Part shown: one piece after another, positions 1-6,268 of the stretch
Layout of the letters: each line of letters begins with the position of its first letter
Numbering within the stretch: position 1 is the first letter of the stretch
From: an uncultured Acidobacteriota bacterium
GTDB taxonomy: Bacteria; Acidobacteriota; Vicinamibacteria; Vicinamibacterales; UBA8438
Assembly: GCA_913043805.1 (NCBI GenBank)
Contig: CAJWMX010000104.1
Span: 1-8,598, forward strand
Direction of reading: 5' to 3'
DNA length: 8,598 nt
Notes under the pieces: generated by a model
What the model saw: the letters and a program-made list of their open reading frames with translations, nothing else
What the model was told of the DNA's origin: nothing
Databases searched by the model: none
Program-made: the position numbers and the translations under genes

Positions 1-767
1 CTGACCAGGTGGATCACTTCTTCTTCGTCACGACCACGGGCCTGACCACGCCCAGCGTCGACGCGCGGTTGGTGCCCGCCCTCGGCATGCGTCCGGACGT
101 GCGACGTCTGCCGCTGTTCGGGCTCGGCTGCGCGGGCGGCGCCGGCGCGCTGATCCGCGCTACCGACGCCCTGCGGGCAGCCCCCACGGGGCGCGCCGTG
201 GTCCTGTCGGTCGAGCTGTGCAGCCTGGTATTCTCGCCATCGGCCGAGAGCGCCACCGACCTGGTTGGGGTGGCGCTGTTCGGCGATGGCGCCGCGGCGG
301 TCCTCCTCTCCGGCGACGACGTGCGTGGCGACGGACCACAGGTCGTCGATACGCGGACGCACCTGTTTGGCGAGGTCCCACACTTGATGGGGTGGCGCTT
401 CACCGGGGACGGGATGCGGTTGATCCTGTCGCGCGACGTGCCGTCATTCGTGGCGGCTGGCGTCAAGCCGGTTGTCGAGCAGTTTCTCGCCGCCCAGGGT
501 GTTGGGCTCGACGATCTCAGGCACCACCTGCTGCACCCGGGCGGGGCGAAGGTGATGGCCACCTATCGGTCCGCGCTGGGGTTCGACGACACGGCGGTCG
601 ATGGGGCCAGGGCCGCGATGCGGAAATACGGGAACCAGTCGAGCGCATCGGTGCTGTTCATGCTGAGCGATCTGGCGCGCTCCGGCCGTCCTGTCGCCGA
701 CGACCTCGGATTCATGATTGCGCTCGGTCCTGGGTTTGCGGCCGAGATGCTGACGCTGCGCTGGTGA
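1..767 (+). CDS. Type III polyketide synthase (chalcone/stilbene synthase-like), 5' end cut by window edge
   Basis: Homodimeric condensing enzyme of the thiolase fold that extends an acyl-CoA or fatty-acyl starter with malonyl-CoA and cyclises the product to a resorcinol, pyrone or similar ring. The visible part is about 254 residues of a family usually 350-400 long, so roughly the first 100 are missing. The frame is open back to base 3; the GTG at 9 lies inside the conserved FFFVTTTG core and is not the start. All three catalytic residues are present: Cys in GLGCAGGA (129-131), His in LLHPGG (534-536) and Asn in YGNQSSAS (633-635). The DGAAAVLL strand and the C-terminal ALGPGFAAEM segment are also typical. 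Its stop overlaps the next gene's start by 4 bases, pointing to translational coupling with the oxidoreductase and methyltransferase. The family is very likely; the starter and the ring type cannot be read from the sequence. Confidence 0.93.
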   Translation, partial: DQVDHFFFVTTTGLTTPSVDARLVPALGMRPDVRRLPLFGLGCAGGAGALIRATDALRAAPTGRAVVLSVELCSLVFSPSAESATDLVGVALFGDGAAAVLLSGDDVRGDGPQVVDTRTHLFGEVPHLMGWRFTGDGMRLILSRDVPSFVAAGVKPVVEQFLAAQGVGLDDLRHHLLHPGGAKVMATYRSALGFDDTAVDGARAAMRKYGNQSSASVLFMLSDLARSGRPVADDLGFMIALGPGFAAEMLTLRW

Positions 768-1786
768 CCTCGACACCCGACGTCACGATCGTCGGCGGTG
801 GCCCGGCCGGCAGCTCCCTGGCGATCGCGCTCGGCCGCGCCGGCGCCCGCGTGGCGCTCTACGAGAAAGCGACGTTCCCCCGTCTGAAGCCGTGTGGTGA
901 GGGCCTGCTGCCGCATGGGGTCGCGGCGCTCGAACGGCTGGTCGGGTTGCCCTCGGCGCCGCGTGTCCGCGGGCTCCGGTTCTCAGCCGGCGGCGAAACC
1001 GTGGACGTCGATTTCCCCGCCGGACATGGTCTCGTGGTCCGTCGCGACCGGCTCGATACGTGGCTCTTCACCGCAGCGGCGGAGACCCCTGGTGTGGACG
1101 TTCGCACCGGCACCGCCTTCGACGGCGAGCGGGGACGCGTGCTCGTGGGCGCCGACGGCGCGAAGTCCCGCTTTCATCGACTGCTTCCCGCCACGCCGGA
1201 TCGTCCGCGTCGGGTGGGGCTGTCGACCCACGTGCACGGGATCGCCGGGGTCGAAGATCGGGTCGAGGTCTTCTTCCACGACCACGGGGAGGTGTACATC
1301 GCGCCGGCGGGTGGTGGTGAGACGCTCGTCGCTGGACTCTTCGACTATCGCCACTTCCGCCGGGACGGGCTGCCCCATCTCCTCGGCACGTTGCCGGCGT
1401 TGCGCGACCGGGTGGAACGACTGGAACTGACGACGCCGCTGCTGGCGTCGGCGCCGCTCGGGCTGCGCGTGCCGCGGGTCGTCGACCACGCCAGGCAGTT
1501 GCTGTTGGTCGGCGATGCGGCGGGGTGTCCGGATCCGATCACCGGGGACGGGATGGCGCTCGCGCTCTCGTCGACCGAGCTGGCCGCCGACGCGATTCTC
1601 ACCGGGCGGCTGGGTGACTACCAGCGCCAGCGGCTGGCGCGTGGCCGCCGGGCTCGACGGCTGGGACGTCTCATGCTGCGACTGTCGCGGACAGAGCGGC
1701 GCGCGGCCTGGTTCCTGCGGGACCTCTCCGGCGTCATCCCCAAGCTGCTGGATGTGGCGCTCGAACCAGGGTCTACCGCCGGGTAG
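764..1786 (+). CDS. FAD-dependent oxidoreductase (UbiH/geranylgeranyl-reductase-like tailoring enzyme)
   Basis: Flavoprotein of the group A monooxygenase / geranylgeranyl reductase superfamily, 340 aa. I chose the GTG at 764 because it overlaps the PKS stop as GTGA and puts the Rossmann motif VGGGPAGSS at residues 10-18, as expected. The open frame continues upstream only inside the PKS gene, in a non-homologous frame. Other landmarks are the acidic end of beta-2 (YEK, 33-35), a FAD-contacting RLKPCGEG (40-47), VGADGAKSR (128-136) and LLVGDAAGCPDPITGDGMA (247-265), the GD motif that binds the ribityl chain. The C-terminal part after about 285 is arginine-rich and helical, with no transmembrane segment. 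In comparable type III PKS operons such an enzyme hydroxylates the resorcinol ring, often towards a quinone. That role is inferred from position; a reductase role is the alternative. Confidence 0.88.
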   Translation: MTSTPDVTIVGGGPAGSSLAIALGRAGARVALYEKATFPRLKPCGEGLLPHGVAALERLVGLPSAPRVRGLRFSAGGETVDVDFPAGHGLVVRRDRLDTWLFTAAAETPGVDVRTGTAFDGERGRVLVGADGAKSRFHRLLPATPDRPRRVGLSTHVHGIAGVEDRVEVFFHDHGEVYIAPAGGGETLVAGLFDYRHFRRDGLPHLLGTLPALRDRVERLELTTPLLASAPLGLRVPRVVDHARQLLLVGDAAGCPDPITGDGMALALSSTELAADAILTGRLGDYQRQRLARGRRARRLGRLMLRLSRTERRAAWFLRDLSGVIPKLLDVALEPGSTAG

Positions 1787-1790
1787 CGCG

Positions 1791-2576
1791 ATGTCCCTGG
1801 AGATCCGGTCGCTCGAGCGGGAGCTGATGGACGACCGGGAGTATCCGCAACCGATCGTCGACGAGGTCTATTGTTTCCTCGGCGCCATCGGACGTTGGCT
1901 GGGCGGGACGAGGGCGACCCTTGCCCGGTTCGAGACGCTCAGTCGGAGGTGGCGGCCGGGCGAGCGGATCGAGGTGCTCGATGTCGCCTGCGGGGGAGGC
2001 GACCTGGCCCGTGCGCTCACCGCCTGGGGGCGTCGGCGCGGCTTCGCCCTCCATGTGACCGGTCTCGACCTCAGTCCGACGGCGCTCGATTGTGCGCGCC
2101 GTCGCGGGCCGCTCGATTCCAGGCTCCGGTTCGTGTGCGGAGACCTGCACGACGCGCTTTGTCGAGACCATACGTTCGACTACGTGACCTGCTCGCTCTT
2201 CTTTCACCACCTCACCGATGACGAGGTGGTGTCGACGCTGCGGGCGTTCGACCGGTTCGCCCGGCGCGGCATCGTGGTGAACGACCTCATTCGTCGACGA
2301 CGGCACCTCATCTGGTGCTGGCTGTTTACGCGACCGTTCAACGAGGTGTTGCGGCACGACGGGCCGCTCTCGGTACGGCGCGCGTTCCGCGTGGATGAGT
2401 TGGCCCCGCTGGTCGAGCGTTCGGGCCTGGACTGGCTGGAGATCGAGACGCACTTCGGCCACCGCCTCACCCTCGCCGGCCACCGTCCTGATGTTGATGC
2501 TCACCAGGTTTTGCGTCGAGACGTTCGCGTGTCGGCGGGAAACCCTAGTACGTCATCCCGTACAGCATGTAATTGA
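1791..2576 (+). CDS. Class I SAM-dependent methyltransferase of the type III PKS operon
   Basis: Rossmann-fold methyltransferase, 261 aa, transferring methyl from S-adenosylmethionine, presumably to an oxygen or ring carbon of the polyketide. Motif I is VLDVACGGGDL (62-72), the acidic ribose-binding residue is in GLDLSP (91-96), the next acidic loop is CGDLHDAL (116-123), and the substrate-side strand is SLFFHHLTDDE (135-145). The N-terminus (ERELMDDREYP) resembles methyltransferases found beside type III PKS genes. The ATG at 1791 lies 4 bases after the oxidoreductase stop and has only a weak GGG upstream, so it is probably translated by coupling. The fold appears to end near residue 230 (HRLTLAG). 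The last 30 or so residues look non-conserved and run into the 3' end of the opposing DUF4159 gene, with a 32-base overlap, as if an earlier stop had been lost. Target atom unknown. Confidence 0.9.
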   Translation: MSLEIRSLERELMDDREYPQPIVDEVYCFLGAIGRWLGGTRATLARFETLSRRWRPGERIEVLDVACGGGDLARALTAWGRRRGFALHVTGLDLSPTALDCARRRGPLDSRLRFVCGDLHDALCRDHTFDYVTCSLFFHHLTDDEVVSTLRAFDRFARRGIVVNDLIRRRRHLIWCWLFTRPFNEVLRHDGPLSVRRAFRVDELAPLVERSGLDWLEIETHFGHRLTLAGHRPDVDAHQVLRRDVRVSAGNPSTSSRTACN

Positions 2577-3336
2577 TGCCGAGCTGGAAACCGTGGTTCT
2601 CGGCCTCGAACGGCAGGAGGCCGGTCCCGGCGAGCTGCCAGTACTCGCCCAGGTTCGTGTCGTAGTTGACGAGCGCCATCATCCGGCCGCTGGGGTCGTT
2701 GTCTTCGAAGACGCCGAAGAACTTCGGTATCAGCCCGCCGAGGTGGTGATTGGGCGGATTCGGCACGTCGACCTCGCCCACCTCGAAGAGGAGGTTGAAG
2801 ACCGGGTGGCTGCCGTCGAGCTCCATCAGCTGCGCGTCGGGGAGAACGCGCTTGAACTGCGCCTCGAAGTTCTCCCATTGCTGCCCTTCGAAGTCGTTGA
2901 AGATTAGGAACCCGCCCTTACGCATGTAGTCGCGCAGCCGAACCGCCTGCTCGTCGGTCATGACCCAGAACCCCGGCTCCCACATCATCGCGGCCGGATA
3001 GCGGAACAGCTCGTCGTCGTCGAGACTCAGGATCAGGCTGGTGTCGGTGCGGGCGTCGACCGCGGTGTACTCGCCGAGCACCGACATGAGGTTCGCTTCG
3101 GCGCTGGGGAACTCGTGCAGCCACATGTTGATGCCGCGCCCGAGCGGCATCGAGCCGAACGTGCCGCGGGTCCAGCGTAGCCGGACGAAGGTGAAACGGC
3201 CGTCGTAGTCGAGCTCGCGCTGCCCCCACCCGCGGTAGCCGAACTGAGCCGACAGGCCGACGGCGCAGATCGCCACCAGAAGGATGGCGGCCATCCAGCG
3301 ACGGCTCCATTCGCGGCAGAGGGTTCGTCTGGGCAC
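2545..3336 (-). CDS. Exported DUF4159 domain protein
   Basis: A 263-aa protein that I recognise as a DUF4159 family member. The N-terminus has a basic stretch (residues 3-14, rich in Arg) followed by a hydrophobic core MAAILLVAICAVGLSA (15-30), so it is a signal peptide or membrane anchor. The mature part starts with FGYRGWGQRELDYDGRFTF and contains LRDYMRKGGFLIFNDF, a hallmark of the family, whose fold resembles glutamine-amidotransferase-like domains; no biochemical function is known to me. The longest start is GTG at 3336, which keeps the basic n-region; the ATG at 3294 would leave the hydrophobic core without it. No strong Shine-Dalgarno is seen for either. DUF4159 genes often sit with MoxR/BatA-type genes; here they are absent, and the upstream neighbours on the strand are the hydrolase remnant and the 349-aa exported protein. 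Its 3' end overlaps the converging methyltransferase. Confidence 0.85.
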   Translation of the reverse strand: MPRRTLCREWSRRWMAAILLVAICAVGLSAQFGYRGWGQRELDYDGRFTFVRLRWTRGTFGSMPLGRGINMWLHEFPSAEANLMSVLGEYTAVDARTDTSLILSLDDDELFRYPAAMMWEPGFWVMTDEQAVRLRDYMRKGGFLIFNDFEGQQWENFEAQFKRVLPDAQLMELDGSHPVFNLLFEVGEVDVPNPPNHHLGGLIPKFFGVFEDNDPSGRMMALVNYDTNLGEYWQLAGTGLLPFEAENHGFQLGINYMLYGMTY

Positions 3337-3408
3337 GGCGTTGACGCCACCATGATGCCTGGGTCCGGCGGCGGTGTCGAACGCCGACGCCTGTCGCGGG
3401 GTGGCGCG

Positions 3409-3726
3409 CTAGGGCGTGGAGAAGCGCTCCAGGATCCAGCTGGTCACGGTCTCGAGCAGCTCCGGTGCCAAGGTTTCCTCGATGAGGGCGTACTCGGAAG
3501 GGGCGCCGGTGTCGGCGGCCTGGAACCGGTGGTTGAGGCCGTCGAGCTCACCGGCGTAGCCGCCGCCGTCGGCGGCGATGTGGAACACGAGCGGCAGCGT
3601 CGGGCCGACGGGCACCTGCAGCGTGCCCTCCCAGGCGCCAACCACCGGTGGTTGCGCGGCCGTTGACGAGGGGTAGAGCAGCAGGCGAAGCCCGAGCAGC
3701 AGGCCTGGCACGAGTCGCGTGAGCAT
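3409..3726 (-). pseudogene. Alpha/beta-hydrolase remnant with internal deletion of the catalytic core
   Basis: A 105-aa open frame that reads as the two ends of a much longer exported alpha/beta hydrolase. Residues 1-24 form a signal peptide (LVPGLLLGLRLLLYP then TAA-QPP). Residues 30-62 (GAWEGTLQVPVGPTLPLVFHI...AGELD) match the small N-terminal beta domain that precedes the hydrolase fold in this family. Residues 63-101 (GLNHRFQAADTGAPSEYALI then EETLAPELLETVTSWILERF) match the family's extreme C-terminus, including the catalytic-His segment GLNH. The nucleophile elbow (GxSxG), the acidic residue and about 300 or more residues between are gone. The junction lies near 3541 and is in frame, so no stop or shift marks it. 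It cannot be an active hydrolase. It is either a genuine deletion, a small secreted protein, or an assembly collapse. Homology is from my memory of the family; no search was run. Confidence 0.65.
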
Positions 3727-3729
3727 GGG

Positions 3730-3775
3730 TCCCCCGTGTGGGCTGGTGCGCCCGTAGACGGGCGCATCTGGGGGA
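3730..3775 (-). promoter_or_regulatory. Stem-loop covering the ribosome-binding region of the hydrolase remnant
   Basis: A perfect 8-bp stem TGCGCCCG/CGGGCGCA (3747-3754 with 3759-3766) closed by a 4-base loop, with an outer TCCCCC/GGGGGA pairing (3730-3735 with 3770-3775). On the minus strand the 3' outer arm reads GGGGGA and is the only Shine-Dalgarno-like sequence before the ATG at 3726. Folding would therefore hide it. It could be a translational control element, or the 3' end structure of the 349-aa protein's transcript. Confidence 0.4.
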
Positions 3776-3801
3776 ACTACGTGCGATTCGCGGGTCTATT
3801 T

Positions 3802-3820
3802 GGTCTCTCTATCGGAGACC
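3802..3820 (-). terminator. Possible terminator stem-loop over the stop of the 349-aa protein gene
   Basis: GGTCTC (3802-3807) pairs with GAGACC (3815-3820), with a further G-U pair; the TAG stop lies at the loop. There is no clear T-run after it in the direction of transcription, so intrinsic termination is uncertain. Confidence 0.3.
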
Positions 3821-4858
3821 CTGTTTCTCCATGCTGCGGTAGACCTCGAGGATGTGGCGGATATCATGGTTGCCTTCGTGACAGCCGTACTCATAGACCG
3901 GTCCATCGGTCGTCACCATGGGAATCTCCGCGCTCCATGGGACATCCCAGGTGTGGGGGTCTTCCACCGTGAACTCGTAGTGAATGCTGTCGGCGCTGGT
4001 CCTGGTAAAACGCTCCTCGACCTGCATGTGCCGGCTCGAGCCCTGCCAGGCGGTGATGTCGTTGAAGTGGGTGGTGCTGACCACCAAGGTGTCCCCTTCC
4101 CAGTGACCGCGGGAATCGCCCGGATACATGCGGATCTTCTCCGAGATCTCGGGACGGCCGTCGAGCGGGATGATGCGTGGCGGGTTGTTGTTCTGCTCGG
4201 TCAGGATCACCACGTGGGTCTTCGTCTGGAAGATCTGGTGCACGTCGTTGTAGGACGGCGGCTGGAGCGGCGGTCCGTTGTAGCCGTAGTAGATGCAGCG
4301 TTCGCTCAGCGGGCGGAGCAGGTGATCAGAGAACGGATCCAGTCCCTCGCGGGCCGCCCGCCGTTTCGAGGCGCGTGCCTGCGCTTCGGCGTTGCGTGGC
4401 GGGATCTTGCCGTTGGGTGGGTCGACCACCAGCGACGTGCGCCGCGTGGACAATCCCTTCGGGACCCGTGTGGCCAGCCAGATGGCGTTGTCGTAGTGGA
4501 CGTACTCCTCGTCCCGGTGGGTCTGGTCGAGGACCCGCTCCCGTTCCTCGGCGTCGCCGATGTTGATGACGAAACGGGCTAGCGGGTCGGCGCCGTCCAC
4601 GGTGAGCTGCTGCTGGAGCAACTCGAACTCTTCTTCGGTATAGACCGCCTGGTCTCCGAGATAGTCGGGACGCTCCATTGGCGTGAATGTCTGTGTCGTC
4701 CAGTAGCCGGTCAGGTCCGGCCGCCCGTCCGCCGTGCGGGGGACGGTGTCGTCGGCAACCGGCAGCTCACCCGAAGGTCCCTGAGCGAATGCCGCGGGCG
4801 CGAGCCAGCTGGCGAGAGCGACCGTGACGATCGAGACCGCAAGCAGTCGAAGGCGCAT
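3809..4858 (-). CDS. Exported protein of the uncharacterised 'DGRPDLTG ... CHEGN' family
   Basis: A 349-aa secreted protein of a family with many paralogues in Acidobacteriota, to my knowledge without a proven function. The signal peptide is residues 1-25 (MRLRLLAVSIVTVALASWLA then PAAFA, cleavage before Gln26). Signature segments are ADGRPDLTGYW (43-53), GHWEGDTLVVSTTHFND (251-267), ERFTRTSADSIHYEFTVEDP (282-301), a beta-rich transthyretin- or lipocalin-like stretch, and YEYGCHEGNHDIR (322-334). Cys188 and Cys326 could form a disulfide after export. I chose the ATG at 4858 rather than the upstream in-frame GTG at 4885, because AGGAGG sits 5 bases before it and the signal peptide then begins correctly. 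It is followed by a stem-loop over the stop codon, then by the hydrolase remnant and DUF4159 gene on the same strand. No enzymatic motif is recognised. Confidence 0.82.
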   Translation of the reverse strand: MRLRLLAVSIVTVALASWLAPAAFAQGPSGELPVADDTVPRTADGRPDLTGYWTTQTFTPMERPDYLGDQAVYTEEEFELLQQQLTVDGADPLARFVINIGDAEERERVLDQTHRDEEYVHYDNAIWLATRVPKGLSTRRTSLVVDPPNGKIPPRNAEAQARASKRRAAREGLDPFSDHLLRPLSERCIYYGYNGPPLQPPSYNDVHQIFQTKTHVVILTEQNNNPPRIIPLDGRPEISEKIRMYPGDSRGHWEGDTLVVSTTHFNDITAWQGSSRHMQVEERFTRTSADSIHYEFTVEDPHTWDVPWSAEIPMVTTDGPVYEYGCHEGNHDIRHILEVYRSMEKQGLR

Positions 4859-4863
4859 CTGAT

Positions 4864-4869
4864 CCTCCT
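4864..4869 (-). promoter_or_regulatory. Strong ribosome binding site deciding the start of the 349-aa protein
   Basis: AGGAGG on the minus strand, 5 bases before the ATG at 4858. It sets this start over the in-frame GTG at 4885, which has no such sequence. Confidence 0.8.
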
Positions 4870-4934
4870 GGACGGAGTCACGCACGGGGAAACGTGGTCA
4901 TCATCGCCCAGCCCGACCGGAGAAGCAATGACTG

Positions 4935-5672
4935 CTACGCGACGCTCTCGACGTCGGCCCTTCGAATATCGTCGATGCCGTAGCGCAGCATGGCGATCCG
5001 CTCCAGGCCGCAGCCGAAGCCGAGGGCTGTGTGGGTCTTCGGGTCGGCTCCGAGGTGCGTGACGATCGGGTCGACGAACTCTCCCCAGGCGATGACTTCC
5101 GACCACGCCCCGTCCCGTTCCACCTCGAGCTCCCAGGCCTGACGGCACATCGGGTACTCGGTGGGCACGATCTTCACCGCCCGTCCCGGCAGCAGCCGGT
5201 CGACCGCCTTCAAGACGGTGCCGGTGATCTGCCAGGCGTCGAGTCGCTCCCGGTGGTCGAGCCAGAGCGCCTCGGACTGATGGAACGCTTCCAGGTGAAG
5301 CGCGTCGGGTCGACCCATCCGATACGCCTTGCCCGCCGCCCAGAGCCGGAGCGGGGCGCCGGCGCCCTCCATCTTCACCAGCAGCGGCAGCGTGAGGTCG
5401 TAGCGCAGGATCCGATCATCATCAACCTGATGAAGCTCGGATGCGCCGACGTAGAGCGCTCACCTTGCCGATCGATGCGGCCTGACGGAGGTCGACCACT
5501 TCCGGAAGCTCGACGTCAGTGAAGTCGACGAACATCTCGCGCAGGTCGTCCAGGGTTCGGCCGACCGGGTTCTCGGGAAGGTCGGTCAGCCGCGGCCTCG
5601 CCAGCAGTTCCACGACCTTGGCCGGCATCTCCCGGTCGAGGTTGCGGTGTCAAGTTCTCGCTGTTCGCTCAT
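4935..5672 (-). pseudogene. PheS-like (class II aaRS fold) ligase coupled to an ECF sigma factor, split by two frameshifts
   Basis: Related to the phenylalanyl-tRNA synthetase alpha-chain catalytic core but only about 245 aa, lacking the coiled-coil arm. The C-terminal part is open from 5459 to 4935: RILRYDLTLPLL, motif 2-like AGKAYR then HLEAFHQSEALWLD, and motif 3 GFGCGLERIAMLRYGIDDIR (motif start 4998-5021). The residues that bind phenylalanine in true PheS (FPFTEP loop) are replaced by YPMCRQAWEL, so the substrate is probably not phenylalanine. The N-terminal part (KVVELLARPRLTDLPENPVG ... VVDLRQAASIGKV) is read in another frame between about 5643 and 5461. One missing base near 5641-5643 and one extra base near 5460 would restore a single frame. 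The start is taken as ATG 5672 with AAGGAG 6 bases upstream. No PheT gene is present. Either a decayed gene or two sequence errors. Confidence 0.7.
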
Positions 5673-6194
5673 CTCCATCTCCTTCCGCAGCTTGTCCCTG
5701 ACGCGCTGCAGCCGCTTGCGCATGGCGGTGGCTTCGACGCCGGCGTCGCGAGCCAGACGGGTGACACTCCACCCGCCGTGGTAGCGACGGTCGCACAGCC
5801 GTCGTTCTTCGGGAGGCAGGGTCAGGATGGCCGCGGCCAGACGTTGCCGCTGCTGGTCGGACCAGCGGGTTTCGAGCGTATCGAGTACCGGAAGGTCCGG
5901 GACCTCGTCCAGACAGAGGAGCGTCTGCCGCCGGGTGCGGCGGAGGTTGAGCGCCACCGTGATGACGATGCGCCGGAGCCAGCCGGGGAAGGCGGCGTTC
6001 TGCTCCAGATCGTTCAGCTGTCGATAGGCGCGCAGGAAGGCGTCCTGCGCCGCATCCTGCGCCAGCCCGGCGTCGCGCAGGACGCCGAACGCAACCGCCG
6101 TCGCCATCGTGCGGGTGGCGTCTACCACCTGCCCGTAGGCGTCGAGGTCGCCCTGTCTGGCCCGATCGATGAGCGGTTCGAGTGGCGGTGTCAT
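5586..6194 (-). CDS. ECF-type RNA polymerase sigma factor
   Basis: Sigma-70 family factor that directs RNA polymerase to an alternative promoter set. Region 2 runs from about residue 7 to 70 after the ATG at 6194 (ARQGDLDAYGQVV, then the AQDAAQDAFLRAYRQLNDLE helix and PGWLRRIVITVALN). Region 4 is LAAAILTLPPEERRLCDRRY followed by the helix-turn-helix WSVTRLARDAGVEATAMRKR, about residues 118-165. The frame extends to a GTG at 6215, but AGAGG at 6206-6210 lies 11 bases before the ATG 6194 and nothing precedes the GTG, so I prefer the ATG. The fold ends near RDKLRKEM. The last 30 residues (TATSTGRCRPRSW and on) are out-of-frame readings of the neighbouring PheS-like gene, so the true C-terminus was probably different or fused. 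No anti-sigma gene is adjacent. It is divergent from the patatin gene. Confidence 0.88.
   Translation of the reverse strand: MTPPLEPLIDRARQGDLDAYGQVVDATRTMATAVAFGVLRDAGLAQDAAQDAFLRAYRQLNDLEQNAAFPGWLRRIVITVALNLRRTRRQTLLCLDEVPDLPVLDTLETRWSDQQRQRLAAAILTLPPEERRLCDRRYHGGWSVTRLARDAGVEATAMRKRLQRVRDKLRKEMEMSEQRELDTATSTGRCRPRSWNCWRGRG
5679..5684 (-). promoter_or_regulatory. Ribosome binding site inside the sigma gene for the PheS-like ligase
   Basis: AAGGAG on the minus strand, 6 bases before the ATG at 5672 (MSEQRELD). It lies within the codons for the end of sigma region 4 (RKEMEM) and in the same frame as the sigma gene, so it allows internal initiation of the ligase even where sigma reads through. 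Confidence 0.55.
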
Positions 6195-6254
6195 CCGTGT
6201 CCGTGCCTCTATCACTCAAGACACAGCGCATCCCCAAACGTGACACACCTCAGC

Positions 6255-6260
6255 GATAAT
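6255..6260 (+). promoter_or_regulatory. Possible -10 box of a leaderless patatin transcript
   Basis: GATAAT, five of six matches to the TATAAT consensus, ends 8 bases before the GTG at 6269. This spacing would place the transcription start at or next to the start codon. No convincing -35 hexamer is found at 16-18 bases upstream. It stands out in a GC-rich context. Confidence 0.35.
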
Positions 6261-6268
6261 CGGCCATC

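Noticed and set aside
218..763. Long N-terminal extension of the oxidoreductase frame
   Set aside because: It is read out of frame across the PKS gene, is Arg/Trp-rich low-quality sequence, and the flavin motif starts just after the GTG at 764.
1773..2504. 243-aa open frame on the minus strand
   Set aside because: It is antisense to the methyltransferase, which has clear SAM motifs; the translation has no recognisable domain.
3800..4582. 260-aa open frame on the plus strand
   Set aside because: Shadow of the 349-aa exported protein, which has a strong ribosome binding site and signal peptide on the other strand.
5031..5522. 163-aa plus-strand open frame across the ligase break
   Set aside because: Antisense of the PheS-like gene; the class II synthetase motifs are on the minus strand.
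5455..5655. Programmed ribosomal frameshifting in the PheS-like gene
   Set aside because: No X-XXY-YYZ slippery heptamer, shifty stop or clear downstream pseudoknot is seen at either site, and two opposite programmed shifts in one gene would be very unusual.
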